From Candidatus Pacearchaeota archaeon (GTDB lineage: Archaea; Nanoarchaeota; Nanoarchaeia; Pacearchaeales; GW2011-AR1), in contig JALOBN010000070.1 of assembly GCA_023228245.1 (NCBI GenBank), forward strand, positions 5,394 through 11,119: DNA of 5,726 bases, in the 5' to 3' direction. Positions 1-4,612 of this stretch are shown here, piece after piece. A program made the translations under genes and the position numbers. Positions within the stretch are counted from its first letter, which is position 1. Every line of letters starts with the position of its first letter. Below the pieces are notes generated by a model. The model did no database searches and was not told the DNA's origin. It saw only the letters and a list, made by a program, of their open reading frames with translations.

Positions 1-90
1 GAATATCAAGAGATGATATCAGCCGATCCCGAAAAGGTCAGGATGCAATTAGAATTGATTAAAGCAGAGAATATGTTCATAGCATCATAG
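1..90 (+). CDS. C-terminal end of an unrecognised protein (partial)
   Basis: Frame 1 is open from the first base to a TAG stop at 88-90 and encodes the last 29 residues of a protein that begins outside the window. The visible tail reads EYQEMISADPEKVR and then an amphipathic stretch (MQLELIKAENMFIAS), so it is probably helical. No family can be named from this much. The other two + frames close earlier (a stop at about 14 and another at 58-60), which favours frame 1. It has the same orientation as all genes downstream. The 410-base gap after its stop suggests that it ends one transcription unit. Confidence 0.55.
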   Translation, partial: EYQEMISADPEKVRMQLELIKAENMFIAS

Positions 91-182
91 TATGCTGGAA
101 GGCACATCAGCCGGAAACCAGATGCCTGAGATCACAGGTTAGCAATTGCAGGAAAGTCCCCGGGCATACCAGCATATCATAG
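84..182. repeat. Inverted-repeat element flanked by 7-bp direct repeats
   Basis: TATGCTGG at 91-98 is the exact reverse complement of CCAGCATA at 169-176. The heptamer ATCATAG lies just outside on both sides, at 84-90 and 176-182. The second copy shares base 176 with the inverted repeat. A smaller perfect inverted repeat, AGGCA 100-104 with TGCCT 123-127, lies inside. The layout looks like a miniature inverted-repeat element with target duplication, or like an RNA domain closed by an 8-bp helix. ATCATAG also occurs at 446-452, which weakens the target-duplication reading. The left copy overlaps the last codons of the upstream gene. Confidence 0.4.
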
Positions 183-202
183 TTATCAGGCAATCTCTCG
201 CC
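166..202 (+). repeat. Direct repeat module, copy 1
   Basis: This module is ATACCAGCATATC at 166-178, a 6-base spacer, ATCAGGCAAT at 185-194, three bases, and TCGCC at 198-202. It matches copy 2 at 247-295 in the same order: 11 of 13 bases in the first block, 10 of 10 in the second and 5 of 5 in the last. The spacer is 12 bases longer in copy 2. It could be a duplicated protein-binding site or a duplicated RNA segment. Confidence 0.6.
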
Positions 203-222
203 GATAATCTCCATTTGAAGCA

Positions 223-314
223 CCTACCCACCTGGCCAGAGCGGCGATACTGGCATATCTTCCAGTCATGCAGCATGATCAGGCAATGCATCGCCTAGGG
301 CAGGCGCGCGTAGG
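223..314 (+). ncRNA. Candidate structured RNA with a three-way junction
   Basis: Helices found by hand nest into one arm. CCUAC 223-227 pairs with GUAGG 310-314. CCUG 231-234 pairs with CAGG 301-304. After a G-G mismatch, CC 236-237 pairs with GG 298-299. GGCGAU 243-248 pairs with AUCGCC 290-295. The last stem closes a junction with two hairpins: ACUGG 249-253 with CCAGU 262-266 (8-base loop), stacked directly on the stem, and GCAU 273-276 with AUGC 286-289 (9-base loop), abutting the other strand. This matches no RNA family known to me. Hand folding finds helices in many sequences, so the call is tentative; a short peptide frame, ATG 268 to TGA 324, also crosses it. Confidence 0.35.
247..295 (+). 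repeat. Direct repeat module, copy 2
   Basis: This module is ATACTGGCATATC at 247-259, an 18-base spacer, ATCAGGCAAT at 278-287, GCA, and TCGCC at 291-295. It is the partner of copy 1 at 166-202. In this copy the blocks also form the hairpin arms and closing stem of the branched fold described for 223-314. Confidence 0.6.
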
Positions 315-360
315 GATACCCTGAACGACCTGCCATTTACAATTATGTCGAAAATCCAAA

Positions 361-381
361 GGCCATCGATTGATCGAGGCC
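361..381 (+). ncRNA. Hairpin with one bulge and a UUGA loop
   Basis: GGCC 361-364 and UCGA 366-369 pair with UCGA 374-377 and GGCC 378-381, leaving A365 as a bulge and UUGA (370-373) as the loop. Eight Watson-Crick pairs in 21 bases make this one of the most compact stems in the gene-free region. As DNA it is nearly palindromic, so it could equally be a protein-binding site. No T-run follows it, so it is not a terminator. Confidence 0.4.
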
Positions 382-392
382 ATGCTCAACAA

Positions 393-455
393 GGGCTCTT
401 GGTAGGTTACGCGCATGCAAATCGAGTGTGCGAGGTAGAAACCCTATCATAGCCC
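393..455 (+). ncRNA. Long nested hairpin arm in the intergenic region
   Basis: Three helices nest. GGGCU 393-397 pairs with AGCCC 451-455. GGUAGG 401-406 pairs with CCUAUC 443-448 with one G-U. CGCAUGC 412-418 pairs with GUGUGCG 426-432 with two G-U pairs, capped by a 7-base loop AAAUCGA. The G-U pairs favour a + strand transcript. A separate short hairpin follows: AAGGC 466-470 with GCCUU 479-483. No U-tract closes the region before ATG 502, so if this is an RNA it may be the leader of that gene. Confidence 0.35.
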
Positions 456-501
456 ATGCGATTCTAAGGCCCGGACAAGCCTTGAAACTGTCTATCCAAC
501 C

Positions 502-744
502 ATGACAAGAACCATCGGGCATACTGTCTGTCGGGGCAATTGCCGCCGATGCAAGGATCGCATGAAATCCAAGAGGCGCCGGTTGGCTTATAAGCAGGAT
601 CTCAGGCAGGCCATCCAGCTAGAGCGATCTGCCCTAGGAGATTGGCAGGAAATCACGAGCGATCCCCTGAGCTATGCTGTGGATCTCTGGTATGATTACC
701 TGGATTGGTTAGATCCGTCATTTGATGAATGTGATTATTACTAA
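502..744 (+). CDS. Small hypothetical protein with N-terminal cysteine cluster
   Basis: This encodes 80 residues of unrecognised family. The first third is strongly basic and carries C10, C14 and C17 (VCRGNCRRCKDRMKSKRRR), with H7 as a possible fourth zinc ligand, so a small metal-binding, nucleic-acid-contacting segment is possible. The last third is acidic and aromatic (LWYDYLDWLDPSFDE...YY), so the two ends have opposite charge. No ribosome binding site precedes ATG 502 (upstream bases are CTATCCAACC). An internal ATG at 562 would remove the cysteines. The same frame is open upstream to a TGA at 322 apart from two TAG codons. A terminator-like hairpin starts directly after its TAA, so it may end its own short transcript. 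Confidence 0.6.
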   Translation: MTRTIGHTVCRGNCRRCKDRMKSKRRRLAYKQDLRQAIQLERSALGDWQEITSDPLSYAVDLWYDYLDWLDPSFDECDYY

Positions 745-774
745 GGGGATCGAGTGAGACGATCCCTATATTTT
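745..774 (+). terminator. Hairpin with U-rich tail, probable terminator
   Basis: GGGATCG 746-752 is the exact reverse complement of CGATCCC 760-766, with a 7-base loop AGTGAGA and an extra G-U pair at the base (745/767). TATATTTT follows at 767-774. The position, immediately after the TAA of the 502-744 gene, and the shape fit an intrinsic terminator, although the tail is interrupted by A. It also lies just ahead of the AGGTGAT ribosome binding site of the next gene, so a role in controlling that gene's translation is an alternative. Confidence 0.5.
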
Positions 775-784
775 CCAGGTGATT

Positions 785-1015
785 ATGTCAGGCGAACTCT
801 TCCCGGAAATCCTAACCATGCTCTGCAAAGTCTGTCGCTACATCCGGCGCTACCCTTCCCGCTGCCTAGATCAGCTCCTAGATGAAGGCGCATCATATCG
901 GTCCATAGCTATGCAGTTTCCTGGAGTGGGAACCGACGTGACCCTAGCCAACCATCACAAACACCACTGGAAGAACCGAAATGTCAGGAAAAAAGGGACA
1001 CTGCAAGACATGTGA
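785..1015 (+). CDS. Small CxxC + helix-turn-helix protein, paralogue of the next gene
   Basis: This encodes 76 residues from ATG 785. AGGTGAT at 777-783, complementary to the 3' end of 16S rRNA, sits just before that ATG. The GTG at 779 lies inside the motif and is a poorer start; ATG 818 is a fallback. C14-K-V-C17 is followed by RYIRR, then a helix-turn-helix-like stretch (about 28-56, LLDEGASYRSIAMQFPG) and a histidine run, NHHKHHW (56-62). The pattern C..C, then L..G.S...I, then RH..H is known from small phage DNA-binding proteins, some of them terminase small subunits. It aligns along its length with the first 55 residues of the following gene, whose start it overlaps by 35 bases. It probably binds DNA; whether it acts in packaging or regulation is unknown. 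Confidence 0.7.
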   Translation: MSGELFPEILTMLCKVCRYIRRYPSRCLDQLLDEGASYRSIAMQFPGVGTDVTLANHHKHHWKNRNVRKKGTLQDM

Positions 1016-1460
1016 TTACATTAGGTCGCATAGGGGGGGCAATCGCGTCAATGAAGATATTGCTAAGGGCATATCGATTTCCGCCATCATGCAGAGGACT
1101 GGTCTAGGACGGGGAACCCTGACGCGACATCGCGACGAAGGGCACATGATGGCAGGTTTCCAAAAGCATGCACATCTCACAAAGGGCGCGAAGGAGCAGT
1201 TGGATTTGATGAAATGTGCCAAAGAGATCTATGATGATTGCAAGGATAATGCGAAGAAAGCGAAAGGCAAGGCAGAATCCTCGCGCGATTTCCGGGATGC
1301 ATCTGGATGCTGGGATGCTGCCACCCGGGCACTTGGAATAATCAAACCGCCTGAAAATGTGACCCAAAACACGACCATTAATATGGCATCGGATGATGTA
1401 GATGCGCGAATTGCGGAACTTATCGATAGAGGAAAAGATAGAGCTAAAAAGGTTACTTGA
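981..1460 (+). CDS. Probable terminase small subunit (zinc-finger-like HTH protein)
   Basis: This encodes 159 residues. The N-terminal domain has C8-K-T-C11, DYIR, a helix-turn-helix-like segment (about 24-50, IAKGISISAIMQRTGLG then TLTRH) and H50/H55, which could complete a zinc site. A charged, probably helical middle (70-105) follows. Around 110-128 there is a WDAATRALGII motif typical of small terminase and related packaging proteins, followed by a polar tail. TerS recognises the packaging site and loads DNA onto TerL. The assignment rests on domain type and on position directly upstream of TerL, whose start lies 59 bases inside this gene. A weak GGAAG site at 969-973 precedes ATG 981. 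A purely regulatory DNA-binding role is the alternative. Confidence 0.65.
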   Translation: MSGKKGHCKTCDYIRSHRGGNRVNEDIAKGISISAIMQRTGLGRGTLTRHRDEGHMMAGFQKHAHLTKGAKEQLDLMKCAKEIYDDCKDNAKKAKGKAESSRDFRDASGCWDAATRALGIIKPPENVTQNTTINMASDDVDARIAELIDRGKDRAKKVT

Positions 1461-2226
1461 ATTCAAAGAATCGCAGCTTTCCATAAACGATCCTGTCATC
1501 TTCGCGAATCATTATCTCAATTTTAAACCTGACCCCTGGCAAGTCAATGTACTGAAGTCTCATCCGAACCAGCTATTGTTGAATTGCTCAAGGCAATCGG
1601 GCAAATCCACAATCTCCTCGATATTGGCACTGCATACGGCTTTATATCAGCCAAAATCTCTTATCTTGGTGGTATCTCCGAGTCTAAGACAGTCCCTTGA
1701 GCTTTTCAAAAAGATGCAATTGCATGTAGAAAATATCGCCCCAAAACCAATTCTCTATGAGGATAACAAGCTATCTTGTGTATTTGAAAACGGGTCTAGG
1801 GTGGTTGCCCTGCCAGGGACAGAAGGCACCATAAGAGGCTTTTCTGCCCCCTCGTTGGTAATCGAAGATGAGGCTTCCAGGGTCAAAGATGAGATCTATG
1901 CGGCCATAAGGCCCATGCTTGCCATAAGTCATGGTAGACTCATCTTAATGTCCACTCCACATGGCAAGAGAGGGCATTTCTTCGAGGCCTGGCAGAACGG
2001 CGGCCCCTCGTGGGAAAGGATCAAGATCACAGCAGACCAGTGCCCTCGCATAACTCAAGATTTCCTAAAAGAAGAGAGGAAAGCATTAGGCGATTGGCTC
2101 TATAGACAAGAATACTTCGGTGAATTCGTTGAAACTGAAGACCAAGTGTTCCACTATGAGGAAGTCATGTCCGCGATGTCTGATGATGTGGAAGAAATAA
2201 ATTTCGGAGTGAAAAGGCCTTGGTAG
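1402..2226 (+). CDS. terL: Terminase large subunit, ATPase half
   Basis: This encodes 274 residues forming the packaging motor ATPase. It shows an adenine-binding segment PDPWQ (43-47), Walker A CSRQSGKST (62-70; K68), Walker B LVIEDE (152-157) and the coupling motif LMSTP (182-186), then the usual QEYFGEF block (236-242) that ends the ATPase domain. Large terminases normally run on into an RNase H-like nuclease domain and total roughly 400 to 600 residues. Here the frame stops at TAG 2224-2226 and the nuclease lies in the -1 frame. ATG 1402 is chosen because the N-terminus (LSIEEKIELKRLLEFK) looks like the family's usual leader helix. No good ribosome binding site precedes it, so translation is probably coupled to the overlapping upstream gene. 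Confidence 0.92.
   Translation: MRELRNLSIEEKIELKRLLEFKESQLSINDPVIFANHYLNFKPDPWQVNVLKSHPNQLLLNCSRQSGKSTISSILALHTALYQPKSLILVVSPSLRQSLELFKKMQLHVENIAPKPILYEDNKLSCVFENGSRVVALPGTEGTIRGFSAPSLVIEDEASRVKDEIYAAIRPMLAISHGRLILMSTPHGKRGHFFEAWQNGGPSWERIKITADQCPRITQDFLKEERKALGDWLYRQEYFGEFVETEDQVFHYEEVMSAMSDDVEEINFGVKRPW
2199..2205 (+). other. Candidate -1 ribosomal slip site (A AAT TTC)
   Basis: In the ATPase frame the bases read ATA AAT TTC, giving the heptamer A AAT TTC, which has the X XXY YYZ form needed for simultaneous -1 slippage. The -1 frame is open from 2187 through the whole nuclease gene, so a slip here would join residue 268 of the ATPase half to about 206 codons of the -1 frame, a product of about 474 residues, normal for TerL. 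AAATTTC is not among the strongest bacterial slip sites, and I see no clear downstream stimulatory stem. Confidence 0.35.
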
Positions 2227-2825
2227 TTAAACGATTCGCGATCGGGTTGGACATTGGCCAGGCTCAGGACTACACCGCCATTGCCATCATTAAGCAGATC
2301 CAAGAAAACGATGATTACCACTACGAACTTAACTATCTGGAAAGAGTGCCATTAGGGACCACATATGCAGCAATCGTTGATTATGTGACGAACCTTGCGG
2401 AAAGCTCACAATTAAAGGCCAATGGCATAGACACGCCTGAAATGGTGGTTGATGCCACTGGGTGCGGTAGGCCTGTGGTCGAGATGTTACGCGCAAGAGA
2501 CCGAAACGAAGGCGCATTTCACTTAGTACCATGCTCGATTACCGGGGGTAGTGCGCTCACCGTGTCCGGAGAAGGCTTCTATGGGGTGCCCAAGAAAGAT
2601 CTAGTTTCTACTTTGCAGATATTATACCAAGATAAGAAGCTAATGGTAGCAAAATCGCTTGCACAAGGCCAGATATTCGTTGAAGAATTGCTAAATTTCA
2701 AAGTCAAAATTAATACCGCCACCGGCAATGATTCCTTCGAGGCATGGCGATCCAGAGATCATGATGATATGGTTCTTGCAGTGGCGCTCGCGTCTTGGTG
2801 GCTGGATGGATATAGGAGATACTAA
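2220..2825 (+). CDS. terL: Terminase large subunit, nuclease half
   Basis: This encodes 201 residues forming the RNase H-like nuclease domain that cuts concatemeric DNA at packaging. The metal-binding acids are visible: D11 in IGLDIGQAQD, D78 in VVDATG and D182/D183 in HDDMVLAVALA. The domain begins almost at residue 1, so this is a whole domain and not a fragment. The start is TTG at 2220, four bases before the stop of the ATPase half, with GGAG at 2206-2209 (GGAGTGA) ten bases upstream, so independent initiation by restart is plausible. Joining by -1 frameshifting at 2199-2205 or a single-base sequencing error are the alternatives. The reading frame is intact, and its stop overlaps the next ATG by one base (TAATG). 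Confidence 0.88.
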   Translation: MVVKRFAIGLDIGQAQDYTAIAIIKQIQENDDYHYELNYLERVPLGTTYAAIVDYVTNLAESSQLKANGIDTPEMVVDATGCGRPVVEMLRARDRNEGAFHLVPCSITGGSALTVSGEGFYGVPKKDLVSTLQILYQDKKLMVAKSLAQGQIFVEELLNFKVKINTATGNDSFEAWRSRDHDDMVLAVALASWWLDGYRRY

Positions 2826-3061
2826 TGACAGAAGACACCGGATATTGCCTTTTTTGCAACCAGCTAACCAACCTCACCAAGGGCCGCGACGAAGGCAACC
2901 CCGGCAGGTTCATCCAAGCATGGGTCACCAAGATCGAGATCGAGGATTGTTTTGGCCTGAAGTCGGTACATGAGGGCAAGGGCACCATGTTTTTGTGCCA
3001 GGCATGTCGCAAACGGATGCATGAAGCGATTGAAAATAATGCAAAGATGGTCTCACAATGA
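2825..3061 (+). CDS. Small four-cysteine, probably zinc-binding protein
   Basis: This encodes 78 residues of unrecognised family. It has two CxxC knuckles, C8-L-F-C11 and C58-Q-A-C61, separated by a 46-residue stretch likely to form beta strands (FIQAWVTKIEIEDCFGLK). Four cysteines in this layout suggest one zinc ribbon, and the basic CRKRMHE after the second knuckle could contact nucleic acid. Start ATG 2825 has a clear AGGAG at 2814-2818, six bases away, and shares one base with the stop of the nuclease gene. Its own TGA overlaps the portal ATG (ATGA). Lodged between terminase and portal, it may have a packaging-related role, but that is inferred from position only. Confidence 0.8.
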   Translation: MTEDTGYCLFCNQLTNLTKGRDEGNPGRFIQAWVTKIEIEDCFGLKSVHEGKGTMFLCQACRKRMHEAIENNAKMVSQ

Positions 3062-4506
3062 GCGAAATTCTTACAGATTTATCTTGGTTGGCACCGGGAC
3101 AAAACTTCCCGCCCGCATGTGAGGCCGAAAGGATAGCAGAGTATGCGATCAATAGAAGTTTACGTGAGAACGAATTCTCACAAATCTGGAAGGATTATCA
3201 AAGGCTCCTGCGTGAGGACAGTAAGACCGAATTTAAGATCATCCTGGGATATTTCAAGCTCAGCACCAAGAAAACCCTAGATACGTTGCTTGGAAAGCAG
3301 CCCATAATTAGCCAATCTCAACCAACGGATGCCAATCTGCTAGTAATCAAAGATCTGATAGAATATACAGATCTCTACCAGACCAACTATGAAGTTGCCT
3401 GTGATGTGGACAGCTTGGGGGACGGATTTTTCAAGATATATCGCGACCAGGACGGCAAGGCCGTTATCCAATCCAATGATCCAAGCAACGTGTTCGTCGT
3501 TGTTGAAGCAGGAAACCTGAGAAAGGTCCGCTATTATGTTATTGCAAATAAGTTTGATAAGTTGATAGAACAGGAAACCAATAATTTCCTAAAAGTTGAA
3601 ATCCACGGCAGGAACGATGGCAAGAAGCATGTTATTGAGCACCGGGTCTATGGCCTGAATATAGGCATCGATGGCAGGCAGCAAATCGGCGATCTGCAAG
3701 ACCTGTCACAATTTGTAGATGAGATCCCAACACTGAAAGAGGTACCTTCTGGCATAGAGGACAATCCAGTGGATGACTTTCTTGTAATCCATGTACCTGG
3801 CCCTAGGACATCATGTGATGTCTACGGCGAGTCTTCCTATGGCGAGGATCTAAAGTCTCTATGGCGGGCTATTGTGAGGCGCTACACTGGCATAGATTCT
3901 GTCCTGACCAAACATGAAGACCCCAACATGATCATGCCGATGGGCTATACTCAGAAAGATTCAGTGACCCAAAAGCAGACATTCGTAGGTGGTGGGCGGG
4001 TCTTCCAGTATCGGCATGATCCTGGCATGACACCGCCGTTATTCCAGTACCTCACCTGGGATGGCAACTTAGCGCCTTCAGAGGCAAGCATTGAACGATT
4101 GCAGGCCGATTTCTGGAATGCCGCCGAAGTTCCTGAAGCTATATTGGCGGGAAAGGTAGATGGTGGCATTGCAAGCGGCGTAGCCTATAGGCTCATGATG
4201 ACTCCTCTACTCACAAAAGCCAATCGCTTAGAAATGTCGCTTAGGCCGCGAGTGCAAAAAGCCACCCGGCTCGCGTTGGCTCTGCAAGGGACACCAATCG
4301 AAGATGTGACGGTCAAATTCCAAGATAATATCCCGAAGATACCTGGCGAAGAGGCGCAGAGGCTTGCATTGTTGGGCCAAATGCCACAATTCGCGGGCGA
4401 TGAGGGAGGCAAATGGATCTTAGAGCAGCTAGAGATTGATCCGGTCAGGGCGGAAACGATAATTAAAGATCCTTCTAGGAATGGAGGATTAGGAGCAATG
4501 GTGTAA
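3058..4506 (+). CDS. Portal protein (SPP1 gp6-like)
   Basis: This encodes 482 residues, a usual length for portals of the SPP1 gp6 type. The portal is the dodecameric ring at one capsid vertex through which terminase pumps DNA and to which the neck attaches. Seen in the sequence: a helical N-terminus (20-80), the early core stretch GDGFFKIYRDQDG (121-133) followed by DPSNVFVVVE, a wing-like beta region (145-200), and the characteristic YGESSYGEDLKSLWRAI block (256-272) with YTGIDSVLTKHEDPN, which precedes the stem helices. The later helical part includes AEVPEAILAGK and IASGVAYRLMM, typical of the clip/crown side. It starts within the stop of the zinc protein (ATGA, 4-base overlap) and has no strong ribosome binding site of its own, so it is probably coupled. 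No frame damage is seen. Confidence 0.9.
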   Translation: MSEILTDLSWLAPGQNFPPACEAERIAEYAINRSLRENEFSQIWKDYQRLLREDSKTEFKIILGYFKLSTKKTLDTLLGKQPIISQSQPTDANLLVIKDLIEYTDLYQTNYEVACDVDSLGDGFFKIYRDQDGKAVIQSNDPSNVFVVVEAGNLRKVRYYVIANKFDKLIEQETNNFLKVEIHGRNDGKKHVIEHRVYGLNIGIDGRQQIGDLQDLSQFVDEIPTLKEVPSGIEDNPVDDFLVIHVPGPRTSCDVYGESSYGEDLKSLWRAIVRRYTGIDSVLTKHEDPNMIMPMGYTQKDSVTQKQTFVGGGRVFQYRHDPGMTPPLFQYLTWDGNLAPSEASIERLQADFWNAAEVPEAILAGKVDGGIASGVAYRLMMTPLLTKANRLEMSLRPRVQKATRLALALQGTPIEDVTVKFQDNIPKIPGEEAQRLALLGQMPQFAGDEGGKWILEQLEIDPVRAETIIKDPSRNGGLGAMV

Positions 4507-4551
4507 ATGGCAAAAAAGAAACCCAAAGGCGGAAGACCTAAACCTTGTTAA
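4507..4551 (+). CDS. Possible 14-residue basic peptide
   Basis: ATG 4507 follows the portal stop directly (TAAATG) and reads MAKKKPKGGRPKPC before TAA 4549-4551. Six of 14 residues are Lys or Arg, and GGRPKP resembles an AT-hook core. AGGAG at 4489-4493 lies 13 bases upstream, which is long, but coupling to the portal stop could serve. Many phage genomes carry very short basic ORFs of this look, yet at 15 codons chance cannot be excluded. Confidence 0.3.
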   Translation: MAKKKPKGGRPKPC

Positions 4552-4606
4552 TTATTTTTTGAATAATAATCAAAATATAGCGGCGACTCGCGCCTAATCG
4601 AGGAGA
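4551..4606 (+). promoter_or_regulatory. AT-rich gap with T-run: possible terminator/promoter junction
   Basis: This is the longest untranslated gap in the structural operon. ATTATT 4551-4556 can pair with AATAAT 4562-4567 around a loop of TTTTG, and six T residues run through 4555-4560. Such a T-tract could end transcription in archaea. AAAATATA at 4572-4579 could be a TATA-type element for a separate scaffold and capsid transcript, and GGCG/CGCC (4582-4585, 4591-4594) forms a small stem downstream. A separate, stronger transcript for capsid genes is common in viruses. No well-spaced bacterial -35/-10 pair was found, so this is a weak call. Confidence 0.3.
4601..4606 (+). promoter_or_regulatory. 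Ribosome binding site deciding the scaffold start
   Basis: AGGAGA at 4601-4606 is directly followed by ATG 4607 and, two codons later, ATG 4613. Only the second has workable spacing (seven bases after AGGAG's last base), so 4613 is preferred, removing Met-Ile from the longest reading. Confidence 0.6.
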
Positions 4607-4612
4607 ATGATT

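Larger units (their letters stand above)
91..501 (+). other. Gene-free intergenic region rich in repeats and inverted repeats
   Basis: No convincing gene is seen over about 410 bases, while genes elsewhere in the window overlap or nearly touch. The open stretches are short and lack a ribosome binding site. The best is ATG 345 to TAG 452 (35 residues), with nothing resembling AGGAG before it. The region instead holds a diverged direct repeat (166-202 and 247-295), an 8-bp inverted repeat enclosing 91-176, and a series of nested helices between 223 and 484, itemised separately. Several pairs are G-U, which would be A-C mismatches in the opposite transcript, so a + strand RNA is favoured. Alternatives are a pac/cos packaging site next to the terminase genes, a replication origin, or a decayed gene. 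No clear promoter was found. Confidence 0.6.

Noticed and set aside
150..165. GGAAAGTCC followed by a GGGC stretch resembles the conserved CR-I (P4) motif of RNase P RNA.
   Set aside because: The required partner block (ACAGAA...GGCTTA) is absent downstream to 501, and the other conserved RNase P blocks are not found, so the match is probably chance.
91..178. An 86-base domain closed by an 8-bp helix suggested a tRNA or tRNA-Sec-like gene.
   Set aside because: There is no T-arm (GGTTC...) before the 3' strand, no proper D-loop and no 5-bp anticodon stem with a 7-base loop.
345..452. A 35-codon ORF starting ATG 345.
   Set aside because: It has no ribosome binding site, no recognisable product, and overlaps stems that explain the bases equally well.
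91..501. A CRISPR array was considered because of the repeats.
   Set aside because: Only two diverged copies exist, with unequal internal spacers and no regular repeat-spacer unit.
1104..1499. A 131-codon open frame on the minus strand, and similar minus-strand frames elsewhere in the window.
   Set aside because: They lie opposite well-supported + strand genes and yield Ser/Cys/Arg-rich sequences with no domain pattern.
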